Positions 46,177 through 55,096 of a stretch of 64,000 nucleotides of DNA are shown piece by piece. The notes beneath the pieces were generated by a model. That model was not told the origin of the DNA. It did not search any database and worked only from the letters and a program-made list of their open reading frames with translations. The stretch spans positions 249,437 to 313,436 of the forward strand of contig NZ_BBPP01000002.1 in the NCBI RefSeq assembly GCF_000787835.1, written 5' to 3'. Source of the DNA: Streptacidiphilus melanogenes (GTDB taxonomy: Bacteria; Actinomycetota; Actinomycetes; Streptomycetales; Streptomycetaceae). A program made the position numbers and the translations under genes. Position 1 is the first letter of the stretch; every line of letters starts with the position of its first letter.

Positions 46177-46794
46177 ATGGGGCACGAAGGAATGGCGGTC
46201 GCGGCCGTCCGCTACCTGCGGGCGGCGGGTGCGCCGCTGAGCGTCGCGCCCGTGGTGGCGGAGGCCGTCGCAGGGCCGGAGCTGCAGGCGGACGCGGACG
46301 CGCGGGTCCTGCGGGACGCCCTCGGGCACTTCGCCACCGGGGTGACGGTCATCACCGCCGCGGGCGAGGACGGGCAGCCGGTGGGGTTCGCCTGCCAGTC
46401 CTTCGCCTCGCTGTCCCTCGACCCGCCGCTGATCTGCTTCAACGTGGCCCGGACCTCCTCCAGTTGGCCGCGCATCGCGCGCGCCGGGGCGTTCTGCGTG
46501 AACGTGCTCGCCGAGGACCAGGGCGCACTGTGCCGGTCGTTCGCCGTCAGCGCGTCGACCGGCGCGGACAAGTTCGCGGGCGTGGCCTGGGAGGCAGCGC
46601 CCGCGACGGGCTCGCCGCGGCTGGAGGGCGCGCTGGCGTGGGTCGACTGCACCATCCACGCCGTTCACACCGGCGGGGACCACCTGATCGTGCTCGGCCG
46701 GGTGCGTGAACTCGCCGCGCCGCGCGGCGGGGAGGCCGGGCCGCTGGTCTTCTACCGCAGCGGCTTCAGACAGTTGCTGGAACCGCAGGACTGA
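46177..46794 (+). CDS. Flavin reductase-domain protein (HsaB-like)
   Basis: The 205-aa protein has a 30-residue Ala-rich leader, then a split-barrel flavin reductase domain: ALGHFATGVTVITAAGEDGQPVGFACQSFASLSLDPPLICFNVARTSSSWPRI and FCVNVLAEDQGAL. These supply reduced FMN to a two-component monooxygenase; HsaB does so in actinobacterial steroid degradation. No oxygenase subunit is in the window. Its 3' end overlaps the convergent MFS gene by 29 nt. The operator at 46124 supports regulon membership. Confidence 0.82.
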   Translation: MGHEGMAVAAVRYLRAAGAPLSVAPVVAEAVAGPELQADADARVLRDALGHFATGVTVITAAGEDGQPVGFACQSFASLSLDPPLICFNVARTSSSWPRIARAGAFCVNVLAEDQGALCRSFAVSASTGADKFAGVAWEAAPATGSPRLEGALAWVDCTIHAVHTGGDHLIVLGRVRELAAPRGGEAGPLVFYRSGFRQLLEPQD

Positions 46795-48145
46795 GCACCG
46801 CGGAATCGCCGCCGTCCGGTCTGCGCAGCATCAGCGAGCACGCCGCCGCGACCGCACACAGCGCGCCCGCGCCGTACCAGGCGAGGTCGTAGCTGCCGAG
46901 CTGGTCGCGGATCACGCCGGCCACGGCGGCGACGATCGCCGCGCCCACCTGGTGGCCGCAGAGCACCCAGCCGAAGACGACCGGCGCGTCCTCGCCGAAC
47001 CACTCGCGGCACAGCGCGACCGTCGGCGGCACGGTGGCAACCCAGTCCAGGCCGTAGAACATGATGAAGATGACCATGCTCGGGTGCACGGTCCTGGCGA
47101 ACAGGACGGGCAGCACCAGCAGCGAGGCCCCGCGCAGCAGGTAGTAGACCCCGAGCAGGCGGCGGGAGTCGAGCCGGTCGGTGAGCCATCCGGAGAAGAC
47201 CGTGCCGACCACGTCGAAGATCCCGACGAGCGCGAGCAGGGAGGCCGCGGCGGTCTCCGGCATGCCGTGGTCGCCCGCGGCCGGGATGAAGTGGGTCCCG
47301 ACCAGGCCGTTGGTGGTCGCCCCGCAGATCGCGAAGGACCCCGTCAGCAGCCAGAACGCGCGCTTGCGCGCCGCCTCGCGCAGGACCCGCAGGGCACGCA
47401 GGCCACGTCCGGCGGCCGCCTGCGGCTCGATGTGGTCCTCGGGCGCGCCGTAGGGCAGCAGTCCGAGGTCGGACGGGCGCTCGCGCATGAGCAGAGCGAC
47501 GACCGGAACCACGGCCAGTGCGCAGACCGCGACCGTGACCGAGGCGCTGCGCCACCCGTACTGCTGCACCAGCCAGGCCAGCACCGGCAGGAACACCAGG
47601 TTGCCCGCGGCGCTCGCCGCCGTCAGGACCCCGGTCACCAGCCCGCGCTGCCCCACGAACCACCGACTGGTGACCGTCGCGCTGAACGCCAGCGCCATCG
47701 AGCCGGAGCCGAGGCCGACGAGGAAGCCCCACCCCAGCAGCAGCTCCCAGGGCTGGTCCATGACGACGGTCACCCCCGCGCCGAGCGCCATCACCGCGAG
47801 TGCGACGGAGACCACGAGCCGGATCCCGAAGCGGTCCATGAGCGCGGCGGCGAACGGCGCCGCGAGGCCGTTGAGCAGCACGTTGATCGAGACGGCCGCG
47901 CCGACCAGGCCGTGCGACCAGCCGAACTCGTGGTGCAGCGGCTCCATCAGGAGCGACGGCGTCGAACGGAAACCCGCCGCGCCGACGAGGACGACGAGCG
48001 CGACGGCGGCGACGATCCACGCGTAGTGCAGATGCGGCCCACGCGGGGGGCGTGAGCGGCGCGGCCTGCCGAAGGGGCGCTGCGCGCGCGGGCGGGTGTG
48101 GCCGGAAGGCTCGACGGCGGAGGCGGGGGGCAGCTGATCGGTCAC
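46766..48145 (-). CDS. MFS transporter
   Basis: The 459-aa protein has a basic 40-residue N-terminus and about 12 hydrophobic helices, with motif-A-like LMDRFGIR after helix 2 and a repeat in the second half (WLTDRLDSRRLLG). The oxalate/monocarboxylate-like subgroup is the closest impression. It could import or export the regulon's acid, but no TCTGACG site precedes it. It is divergent from the GlxA-type regulator; a separate palindrome at 48182-48197 lies between. The 3' end overlaps the flavin reductase end. Confidence 0.85.
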   Translation of the reverse strand: MTDQLPPASAVEPSGHTRPRAQRPFGRPRRSRPPRGPHLHYAWIVAAVALVVLVGAAGFRSTPSLLMEPLHHEFGWSHGLVGAAVSINVLLNGLAAPFAAALMDRFGIRLVVSVALAVMALGAGVTVVMDQPWELLLGWGFLVGLGSGSMALAFSATVTSRWFVGQRGLVTGVLTAASAAGNLVFLPVLAWLVQQYGWRSASVTVAVCALAVVPVVALLMRERPSDLGLLPYGAPEDHIEPQAAAGRGLRALRVLREAARKRAFWLLTGSFAICGATTNGLVGTHFIPAAGDHGMPETAAASLLALVGIFDVVGTVFSGWLTDRLDSRRLLGVYYLLRGASLLVLPVLFARTVHPSMVIFIMFYGLDWVATVPPTVALCREWFGEDAPVVFGWVLCGHQVGAAIVAAVAGVIRDQLGSYDLAWYGAGALCAVAAACSLMLRRPDGGDSAVLSPAVPATV

Positions 48146-48181
48146 CCGCAGAGCTTGCCCGGTGGCCCGTAGCGGCTTCGA

Positions 48182-48197
48182 GTGGCCGGAAGGCCAC
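48182..48197. promoter_or_regulatory. Palindrome between MFS and GlxA-type regulator
   Basis: GTGGCCGGAAGGCCAC is a 6+4+6 palindrome, 37 nt upstream of the MFS start and 38 nt upstream of the GlxA start. It may be an autoregulatory operator. Confidence 0.5.
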
Positions 48198-48234
48198 CTT
48201 GCGCAAAGATCGGGCCACGAGGCAGGCTGACGTC

Positions 48235-49257
48235 ATGGCCCCCAGCACCGCCGAGACCATCGATACCACCGACACGACCCGGGCTCAGGCCCGCCCGCAC
48301 GAGATCGCCGTCCTGGCGCTGGACGGCGTGGTGGCCTTCGAGCTGTCGACGCCGTCGCGCATCTTCGAGTCCGCGCACGAACGCGGGGACGCGCCCCACT
48401 ACCGGGTGCGCACCTGCTCGTTGGACGGCGGGTCGGTGCGGACCAGCACCGACTTCAGGGTCCTCGTCGACCACGGCCCGGAGCTGCTCGCGCAGGCCGA
48501 CACGGTGATCGTCCCGGCTTCCTTCGAGCTCGGCCCGGTCTTCGACGAGGGCCGCCTGCCCGCCGCGCTGGAACGCGCGCTCGCCCACGTCAGGCCCGGC
48601 ACGCGGATGGTCTCCATCTGCACCGGCTCCTTCGTCCTCGCCGCGGCGGGCCTGCTCGACGGCCGCCGCGCGACGACGCACTGGCGCTACACCGAGCAGT
48701 TCCGGCAGCTCTTCCCGCAGGTCCTGCTCGACCCCGACGTGCTGTTCACCGACGACGGCGAGGTGCTGACGTCGGGCGGCGTCGCGGCCGGAATCGACCT
48801 GTGCCTGCACGTCGTCCGCCGCGACCTCGGTTCCGCCGTGGCCAACCACGTCGCCCGCCGCTGCGTGGTCGCGCCCTGGCGCGAGGGCGGCCAGGCCCAG
48901 TACGTCGACGTCGCCGTCCCCGAGATCGGCGCCTCCGGCACGGCCCCGGCCCGCGCCTACGCGCTGCAGCACCTCGCCGACAACCTCACCCTCGGCCTGC
49001 TGGCGGAGCGCTGCGGCATGAGCGTGCGCACCTTCACCCGTCGCTTCCGCGAGGAGACCGGCCAGAGCCCCGTGCAGTGGCTGCTGGTCCAACGCGTGCA
49101 CCGGGCCCGCCGGCTGCTGGAGGAAGGGGAGCTGACGGTGGACCGGATCGCCCACCAGGTCGGCTTCGGCAGCGCGGCGGGCCTGCGGCAGCACATGCAC
49201 ACGGTGCTCGGGGTCTCCCCGACGGCCTACCGCAGGACCTTCCGCGCGGTCGTCTGA
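48235..49257 (+). CDS. GlxA-family AraC-type transcriptional regulator
   Basis: The 340-aa protein has an N-terminal DJ-1/PfpI-like domain (about residues 20-190: EIAVLALDGVVAFELSTPSRIFE, ICTGSFVLAAAGLLDGRRATTHW) and a C-terminal AraC pair of helix-turn-helix motifs (LGLLAERCGMSVRTFTRRFREETGQSPVQWLL, and RIAHQVGFGSAAGLRQHMHTVLGVSPTAYRR). The nucleophile-elbow Cys of ICTG is intact but such domains are usually sensors. It is divergent from the MFS gene and probably controls it. Confidence 0.87.
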   Translation: MAPSTAETIDTTDTTRAQARPHEIAVLALDGVVAFELSTPSRIFESAHERGDAPHYRVRTCSLDGGSVRTSTDFRVLVDHGPELLAQADTVIVPASFELGPVFDEGRLPAALERALAHVRPGTRMVSICTGSFVLAAAGLLDGRRATTHWRYTEQFRQLFPQVLLDPDVLFTDDGEVLTSGGVAAGIDLCLHVVRRDLGSAVANHVARRCVVAPWREGGQAQYVDVAVPEIGASGTAPARAYALQHLADNLTLGLLAERCGMSVRTFTRRFREETGQSPVQWLLVQRVHRARRLLEEGELTVDRIAHQVGFGSAAGLRQHMHTVLGVSPTAYRRTFRAVV

Positions 49258-49419
49258 CGGCCGGACGGACGCCGGGGCGGGCCCTCCGGGGCGCGAGAAG
49301 GAGGCGCGCGACAGGCCCTCGCCGGCCCGAGGCCGACGCCGGGATGCCGCCGCCGTGGGCTCGGCACCGCCCTGGCAGAAGGGCGGCGCAGCGCCACGGG
49401 CGGCGGCGTCCGGGCGGCG

Positions 49420-50064
49420 CTACCCCACCACGGCGAAGTTGAAGTCCCCCGTCCCCAGCAGGCCGTAGAGGCGAACCCAGAGGCCGACCAGTTGCTCGAC
49501 CGAGCGCGCGCTGGTGAGGTCGCCGAGGTCGAGGATCTGGTCGTCCGACCAGCCGAAGGACTGGAGCAAGGCGCTCACCTCGGCCTTCGCCTCCGCGTCG
49601 TCGCCGCTGAGGAACACGTTGTGGTGGCCCGGCACCCGGCTCGGGTCGACCATGACCGCGTTGTTCATCGTGTTCAGCGTCTTCACCACCCGGGCCTCCG
49701 GGAAGGCGCGCTGGAGCTGCTCGGCGACGCTGACGCCGTCCGGGGTGACGATCTTCGGCGGGAAGCCCTCCGAGAAGTCCAGCGGGTTGGAGACGTCGAC
49801 GACGACCTTGCCGCGCAGGTTCTCCGCGCCCGCCGCGGTCAGCGCCGCCAGGGAGACGAGGCCCCCGGTCGCGTTGACGACCAGGTCGGCGCCGGCCGCC
49901 GCCTCGGCGAAGGTGCCGTGGGCGGCGGCGTTGGCCTCCGCCCACTCCTTGGCGGCGGCGTTGTCGGCGGTCCGCGAGCCCATGGTGACCTGGTGCTCCA
50001 GCCCGGCGAGCCTCGTGGCGAGCGTGCGGCCGACCTCGCCCGTGCCGAGGACTGCGATCTTCAT
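49420..50064 (-). CDS. NADPH-dependent F420 reductase-type (F420:NADP oxidoreductase) protein
   Basis: The 214-aa protein begins MKIAVLGTGEVGRTLATRLA, a Rossmann fold with GTGEVG. GSRTADNAAAKEW is the NADP region, and KTLNTMNNAVMVDP and DDAEAKAEVSALLQSFGW are typical. It may exchange hydride between NADPH and F420, supplying the F420-type nitroreductase at 34860; that link is inferred. It is in line with ADH and ALDH on the minus strand. The convergent gap from GlxA (49258-49419) has only a weak CCGCCC hairpin near 49370. Confidence 0.8.
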   Translation of the reverse strand: MKIAVLGTGEVGRTLATRLAGLEHQVTMGSRTADNAAAKEWAEANAAAHGTFAEAAAGADLVVNATGGLVSLAALTAAGAENLRGKVVVDVSNPLDFSEGFPPKIVTPDGVSVAEQLQRAFPEARVVKTLNTMNNAVMVDPSRVPGHHNVFLSGDDAEAKAEVSALLQSFGWSDDQILDLGDLTSARSVEQLVGLWVRLYGLLGTGDFNFAVVG

Positions 50065-50179
50065 GCGCGTTCCCTGTCTGCTCTGTGGTGTGCCTGACCG
50101 GTGTGTCCAGACCGATCATGCAGCGGCGCGGCGCGTCCCGCAGGCAGTTCCGGCGTCGTCGACCGAAAGGGGCCGGGAG

Positions 50180-51253
50180 TCAGAAGGTGAGCACCGCCCG
50201 GGCGACTCCGCCGGTGTGGGTGGCCTCGGCCGCTGCCTCGAACTCGGTGACCGGGAAGGTGCAGGTGACGAGTTCGTCCAGGAGCAGCCGACCGGAGGCG
50301 TAGAGCTGGGCGTAGCGGGCGATGTCGCGCTGCGGGCGCGACGAGCCGTACCGGCAGCCGAGGATGGACTTGTCCAGGAAGAGCTCCGCGGGGCGGAAGG
50401 AGGCCTCCGCGTCGGCCGCGGGCATGCCCAGCAGGACCGCCTGGCCGTGGCGGTCCAGCATGTCGATGGCCTGGCGGGTCAGCAGGGTTGGGCCGACGCA
50501 CTCGAAGGCGTGGTCCACGCCGTTCGGGACGAGGGCCTTGACCGCCGCGACCGTGTCCTGGACGGCGCGCGCATCGACGAAGTCGGTCGCGCCGAAGGTG
50601 CGGGCGACGCCCTCCTTGCCGGCGACGGCGTCGATCGCCACGATCCGGGAGGCGCCCGCGATCCGCGCGCCCTGGATGACGTTGAGGCCGATACCGCCGC
50701 AGCCGATGACGGCGACCGTGTCGCCGGTCTCCACCCGGGCCCGGTTCAGCACCGCGCCGACCCCGGTCAGCACGCCGCAGCCGATCAGGGCGGCGGAGGT
50801 GAAGGGGATCGCCGGGTCGATCGGCACGACCTGGACGGCCTTGACCACGGTGCGCTCCGCGAAGACGGAGGTGGAGGCGAAGTTGTAGAGCTCCTGGCCA
50901 CTCCCGTCGCGCGTGAACGGCTTGGTCGGCATGCCGATCGCCTTGCGGCACATGGTCGGCCGCCCCAGCGCGCACTCGCGGCAGGTGCCGCAGCTGGCGA
51001 GGGTGGAGAGCGCGACGTGGTCGCCCGGCTTGACGTGGGTGACGCCCGCGCCGACCGCCTCGACCGTCCCCGCGCCCTCGTGCCCGAGCACCACCGGGAC
51101 GGGAAAGGGGATGGTCCCGTCGATCACGGACAGGTCGCTGTGGCAGAGGCCTGCGGCGGCGATCCGCACCAGCACCTCGCCGGGCCCCGCGTCACGGACC
51201 GTCAGGTCGTCGACCACCGAAGGAGCCTTGCCGTCGAAGATGACACCTTTCAT
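50180..51253 (-). CDS. Zn-dependent alcohol dehydrogenase (MDR family)
   Basis: The 357-aa protein has catalytic-zinc residues Cys37 and His58-Glu59 (GHEGAGTVEAVG) and structural-zinc Cys at 88, 91, 94 and 102. The Rossmann motif is VIGCGGIGLNVIQGARIAGASRIVAID. It oxidises an alcohol to an aldehyde with NAD(P). ALDH is 36 nt upstream on the same strand, so alcohol to acid is a natural two-step path. No TCTGACG site was seen before this operon. Confidence 0.88.
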   Translation of the reverse strand: MKGVIFDGKAPSVVDDLTVRDAGPGEVLVRIAAAGLCHSDLSVIDGTIPFPVPVVLGHEGAGTVEAVGAGVTHVKPGDHVALSTLASCGTCRECALGRPTMCRKAIGMPTKPFTRDGSGQELYNFASTSVFAERTVVKAVQVVPIDPAIPFTSAALIGCGVLTGVGAVLNRARVETGDTVAVIGCGGIGLNVIQGARIAGASRIVAIDAVAGKEGVARTFGATDFVDARAVQDTVAAVKALVPNGVDHAFECVGPTLLTRQAIDMLDRHGQAVLLGMPAADAEASFRPAELFLDKSILGCRYGSSRPQRDIARYAQLYASGRLLLDELVTCTFPVTEFEAAAEATHTGGVARAVLTF

Positions 51254-51288
51254 GCTGCCCGAACCTCACTCTCTGCTCTCCAGCCCTG

Positions 51289-52776
51289 TCAGGACTGCCA
51301 GACGATGGCCTGCTGCTCGCTGTAGGCGTGCAGACCGAAGGAGCCGCCGTCGCGGCCTACCCCGCTCTGCTTGAAGCCGCCGAAGGGCGTCTCCGGGTGG
51401 CGCTGGGCGGTGTTGATGCCGACGTTGCCGCTGCGCAGGCGTGCGGCGAGCGCGTAGGCGCGGGCGGTGTCGGCGGTGAAGACGTAGTCGTAGAGCCCGT
51501 ACTCGGTGGAGCCGGCGATGGCCAGGGCCTCCTCGTCGTCCTCGAACGGGATCACCACGACGACCGGACCGAAGACCTCCTCGCGGGCGATCGTCATCCG
51601 CGGCGTCACCTCCGCGAGCAGCGTGGGCGCGACGAAGAAGCCGGTGCCAGGGAGTTCGGGCGTGTCCGGGGTGTGCTCCTTGCGGGTGCCGCCGAGCACC
51701 AGCCGGGCCCCCTCGGCGAGGGCGCCGGTGATGTAGCCCTCGACACGGTCGCGGTGCGCGGCGGAGATGACCGGGCCGACGACCGTCGTCTGCAGCAGCG
51801 GATCCCCGACGGGCAGCCGGGCGGCGAAGCGGGCCAGGCCCGCGACCAACTCGTCGTAGCGGGACCGGTGCACGAGCGCCCGGGTGGGCGCGGTGCAGAT
51901 CTGACCGGAGTGGAAGGCCCAGGTGGAGCCGATCGCCGGGATCGCCTTGGTCAGGTCGGCGTCCTGAAGGACGATCGCCGCTCCCTTGCCGCCGAGCTCC
52001 ATCAGCAGCCGCTTCATGGTGGCGCCGCCGTCGGTGGCGATGCGGCGGCCGACGGTGGTCGAGCCGGTGAAGCTGATCATGTCGACGTCGGGCGAGGCGA
52101 CGAGGGCGGCTCCGGCGGCCGCGCCGGAGTCGGTGACGACGTTGAACAGCCCGGCGGGGGCGCCCGCCTCGACGAAGATCTCGCCGAGCTTGAGGCAGGC
52201 GAGAGGGTCCTGCGGGGCGGGCTTGGCAACGACGGTGTTGCCCATCGCGAGCGCCGGGGCGAGCTTTCCGGCGAGGTTGACGATCGGGAAGTTGTAGGAG
52301 GTGATGCAGCCGACGACGCCGACGGGCCGCCGGGCTGCGGCGGCGTTGGTGAGGCCGCCGGCGGCGAGGGGCGTGGCCGCGACGGGGTGGGCCGGGAACG
52401 ACTCGACGGTGGGCTCCAGCGCGCCGCGCGCGTAACGGCGGAAGCGGTCGGCGACGACGGGCAGTTGCATGGTCGAGGCGACGCGCATCGTGGCACCGGT
52501 CTCGGCTTGGAGCAGTGGTACGAAATCGGCCGCGTGCTCCATCACGAGATCGGCGATCCGCTCCAAGAGCGCCGCTCGCATCGCGGGCGCGGTCGCCGCC
52601 CACGCCCCTTGCGCCGCACGGGCGGCGGCGACGGCGTCCGCGACGTCCGAGGCGGAGGCCTCGGGCGCGTGGCCGACGAGGCTTTCCGTGCCGGGGTTGA
52701 TGACGGGATAGGCACCGGCGCCGCCTTCTCGCCACTCGCTGGCGATGAAGAGCCGGTGCGGAGTTGGTTCGGTCAT
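51289..52776 (-). CDS. Aldehyde dehydrogenase
   Basis: The 495-aa enzyme has Glu260 (MELGGKG) and catalytic Cys294 (HSGQICTAPTRA), plus the NAD motif FTGSTTVGRRI. EVFGPVVVVIPFEDDEEAL and FGGFKQSGVGRDGG complete the family set. It oxidises an aldehyde to the acid, the likely next step after the ADH gene 35 nt downstream. It is the first gene of the ALDH-ADH-F420-reductase unit. A palindrome at 52814-52931 separates it from the acyl-CoA dehydrogenase behind. Confidence 0.9.
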   Translation of the reverse strand: MTEPTPHRLFIASEWREGGAGAYPVINPGTESLVGHAPEASASDVADAVAAARAAQGAWAATAPAMRAALLERIADLVMEHAADFVPLLQAETGATMRVASTMQLPVVADRFRRYARGALEPTVESFPAHPVAATPLAAGGLTNAAAARRPVGVVGCITSYNFPIVNLAGKLAPALAMGNTVVAKPAPQDPLACLKLGEIFVEAGAPAGLFNVVTDSGAAAGAALVASPDVDMISFTGSTTVGRRIATDGGATMKRLLMELGGKGAAIVLQDADLTKAIPAIGSTWAFHSGQICTAPTRALVHRSRYDELVAGLARFAARLPVGDPLLQTTVVGPVISAAHRDRVEGYITGALAEGARLVLGGTRKEHTPDTPELPGTGFFVAPTLLAEVTPRMTIAREEVFGPVVVVIPFEDDEEALAIAGSTEYGLYDYVFTADTARAYALAARLRSGNVGINTAQRHPETPFGGFKQSGVGRDGGSFGLHAYSEQQAIVWQS

Positions 52777-52813
52777 GGTCTGGAGCCCCCCACTTGGAGA
52801 TCAAGGGTGAGTT

Positions 52814-52931
52814 GCACGGCCAGGGGCGCGGGGAACTGCGCGACGAGCCACCCACGAAGCAGGTTCGCCGAACGAGCAGGGCCATCCGCCCCCGGTGGTT
52901 CTCGCGCCGTTCCCCGCGCCCCTGGCCGTGC
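52814..52931. repeat. 118-nt palindrome (23-bp perfect outer arms), probable terminator
   Basis: Arms at 52814-52836 and 52909-52931 are exact reverse complements, with core CCAGGGGCGCGGGGAAC. The 72-nt centre also pairs in part (GACGAGCCACC with GGTGGTTCTCGCG). The right arm ends 2 nt from the stop of the minus-strand dehydrogenase, and ALDH begins 38 nt past the left arm. It looks like a dispersed Streptomyces palindrome serving as terminator. Confidence 0.8.
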
Positions 52932-52933
52932 AG

Positions 52934-54088
52934 CTAACGCGGCAGTCCGAGGACCCGTTCGGCGATGATGTTGCGTTGGATCTGGTCGCTGCCGCCATAG
53001 ATGGTGTCCGCGCGGGAGAAGAGCAGCGTGTGCTGGGCCGGGGTGAGCGGGTACCGGTCCGGATCGTGCGCGCGTCCGTCGGCGAAGGCGCCCGGGAGGC
53101 CGCGCACGCGGAGCGCCAGCTCCCCGAGCCGCTGGTGCCAGTTGCCCCACACCAGCTTCGCCACCGCCGCCGTGCCGGGCTCCGCCCGGCCCAGTGTGCG
53201 CAGCGCGTTCGCGCGCATCACCCACAGGTCCGCCCACTGGCGCGTCAGCGCCTCCCGCAGGACGGGGTCGCGGTCCGCGCCCGAGTTCGCCGCCGCCCGC
53301 AGGACGGCGTCGAGTTCGCGCTGGTAGCCGATCTGGCGACCCAGCATGCCCGCGCCGCGTTCGAAGGAGAGCAGCGTCATGGCGACCCGCCAGCCCTCGC
53401 CGACCGCGCCGAGGACGTCGACGGCCCGCGCCCGGTCGAAGAAGACCTCGCTGAACTCGCTGACGCCGTCGAGCTGCCGGATCGGGCGGACCTCGATGCG
53501 TCCCGGCTCCTGGTGCATCGGCATCAGCAGCAGGCTGAGGCCGGTGTGGCGGCGTGAGCCGGGCTCGGTGCGGGCCAGCACGAAGCACCAGTCGGCCCAC
53601 TGGGACAGCGACGTCCACGTCTTCTGCCCGCTGACGAGCCAACCGTCACCGTCCGCCGCCGGCTCGCCCACGGTGCGGACGTTCGCGAGGTCGGAGCCGG
53701 CGTCGGGTTCGCTGTAGCCCTGGCACCAGATCTCGGTGCCGTCGGCGATGCCGGGCAGGTAGCGGTCGCGCTGCGCCTGTGTGCCGTGCAGCAGCAGGGT
53801 CGGGGCGAGCAGTTGCTCGCCGACGATGCCCAGCGGGTCGGGGGCCCCGGCCCGCGCGTACTCCTCGAACCAGACGACCTGCCGGGTCAGGCTGGACTCG
53901 GGCCAGCCGATGCCGATCCAGCCGCCCGTGCCCAGCTCGCGTTCCCAGGTCCGGCGCCGGTCGGCGTCCTCGGGCGTCCTGACGCCGCGCAGGTCGGCGA
54001 AGGCCCCGCCGGGGCCGAGCCGCTCGTCGAGCCATTGCCGTGCCCGCGCGCGGAACTCCTCGTCCGCCGCGTCGAAGCCGAAGTCCAT
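52934..54088 (-). CDS. Acyl-CoA dehydrogenase (FAD-binding, large-subunit-like)
   Basis: The 384-aa protein shows IWCQGYSEPDAGSDLANVRT (FAD/acyl motif), TSLSQWADWCFVLART, MTLLSFERG and SRADTIYGGSDQIQRNIIAERVLGLPR. The classical Glu of YEG is Gly (YGGSDQIQ), a change seen in two-subunit FadE enzymes, where the base lies elsewhere. ATG at 54088 (or GTG at 54091) has GGGAG upstream. The SDR lies 18 nt upstream on the same strand, probably the same message from 55015. Confidence 0.87.
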   Translation of the reverse strand: MDFGFDAADEEFRARARQWLDERLGPGGAFADLRGVRTPEDADRRRTWERELGTGGWIGIGWPESSLTRQVVWFEEYARAGAPDPLGIVGEQLLAPTLLLHGTQAQRDRYLPGIADGTEIWCQGYSEPDAGSDLANVRTVGEPAADGDGWLVSGQKTWTSLSQWADWCFVLARTEPGSRRHTGLSLLLMPMHQEPGRIEVRPIRQLDGVSEFSEVFFDRARAVDVLGAVGEGWRVAMTLLSFERGAGMLGRQIGYQRELDAVLRAAANSGADRDPVLREALTRQWADLWVMRANALRTLGRAEPGTAAVAKLVWGNWHQRLGELALRVRGLPGAFADGRAHDPDRYPLTPAQHTLLFSRADTIYGGSDQIQRNIIAERVLGLPR

Positions 54089-54106
54089 CACCGGTCTCCC
54101 AACCGT

Positions 54107-55015
54107 CTACGCATTGGGACGTTCCTTCGCGGCCGCCGCCTTCGCCATGACCTCCAGCTGCTGGAGCATCGGCATCGGGTCGACGCCGACCGTGCCGGGC
54201 AGGAAGTCCGCGATGCGCTCCGGGGTCCACGAGCCCGACGCGGCGTACATGGCCCGCAGTTCACGCGGCTGGGCCCAGACGGCGATCTTCGGCCCGGCGA
54301 CGGTGTAGACCTGCCCGGTGATCTCCTTGGCGGCGTCGGAGAGCAGGTAGACCACGAGCGCGGCCACGTCCTCCGGCTCGCCGATCTCCTTGAGCTCCAT
54401 CGGGACGTTCGCGGACATGCGCGTGCGGGCCACCGGGGCCACGCAGTTGGCGGTGACGCCGTACTTGTTCAGGCCGAGGGCGGCGCTGCGGACCAGCGAG
54501 ATGATTCCGCCCTTGGCCGCGCTGTAGTTGGCCTGGCTGACGGAGCCCTGGTGGTTCCCGCTGGTGAAACCGATGAGACTGCCGCCACCCTGCTGGCGCA
54601 TCAACGCGGCGGCGGCGCGGAAGACGGTGAAGGTGCCCTTGAGGTGGGTGGCGATGACCGGGTCCCACTCCTGTTCGGACATGTTGAAGAGCATCCGCTC
54701 GCGCAGGATGCCTGCGACGCAGACGACACCGTCCAGCCGCCCGAAGGCCTCGACGGCCGTGCGCACGACGCGCTCGCCGCCCGCCATGGTGGCGATGTCG
54801 TCGGCGACGGCCACCGCCCGGCCGCCGGCGGCCTCGATCTCCTTGACGACCTCGTCGGCGACCTCGCTGGCCGGGGCGGAGCCGTCGATGCCGACGCCGT
54901 AGTCGTTGACCACGACAGCGGCTCCCTCGGCGGCGCAGGCGAGCGCCACCGCGCGCCCGATGCCGCGTCCGGCGCCGGTCACCGCGACCGTCTTGCCGCG
55001 CAGGAACTCAGCCAC
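54107..55015 (-). CDS. SDR, MFE2/17-beta-HSD4-like hydroxyacyl-CoA dehydrogenase
   Basis: The 302-aa protein has VTGAGRGIGRAVALACAAEGAAVVVNDYG (NAD motif), VCVAGILRERMLFNMSEQEWD, and catalytic SNYSAAKGG-like SQANYSAAKGGIISL (Tyr-x-x-x-Lys). It resembles the peroxisomal multifunctional enzyme type 2 dehydrogenase domain, which oxidises hydroxyacyl-CoA. GTG at 55015 has AGGAGGGG 7 nt upstream. The operator at 55031-55057 begins 16 nt upstream of the GTG. Confidence 0.87.
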   Translation of the reverse strand: MAEFLRGKTVAVTGAGRGIGRAVALACAAEGAAVVVNDYGVGIDGSAPASEVADEVVKEIEAAGGRAVAVADDIATMAGGERVVRTAVEAFGRLDGVVCVAGILRERMLFNMSEQEWDPVIATHLKGTFTVFRAAAALMRQQGGGSLIGFTSGNHQGSVSQANYSAAKGGIISLVRSAALGLNKYGVTANCVAPVARTRMSANVPMELKEIGEPEDVAALVVYLLSDAAKEITGQVYTVAGPKIAVWAQPRELRAMYAASGSWTPERIADFLPGTVGVDPMPMLQQLEVMAKAAAAKERPNA

Positions 55016-55030
55016 GCCGTACCCCTCCTC

Positions 55031-55057
55031 AAGAATCTGACGGACCGTTAGATTCTT
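55031..55057. promoter_or_regulatory. Catabolic-regulon operator, extended 27-bp near-palindrome
   Basis: The core TCTGACGGACCGTTAGA (55036-55052) is flanked by AAGAA and TTCTT, so the whole 27 bp is almost self-complementary. It lies 16 nt upstream of the SDR start and 40 nt upstream of the divergent cyclase start. One site could repress both. Confidence 0.85.
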
Positions 55058-55096
55058 GCCGATGGGAACTCCCAGGGGAAGAGGAGGCGAGGGACC

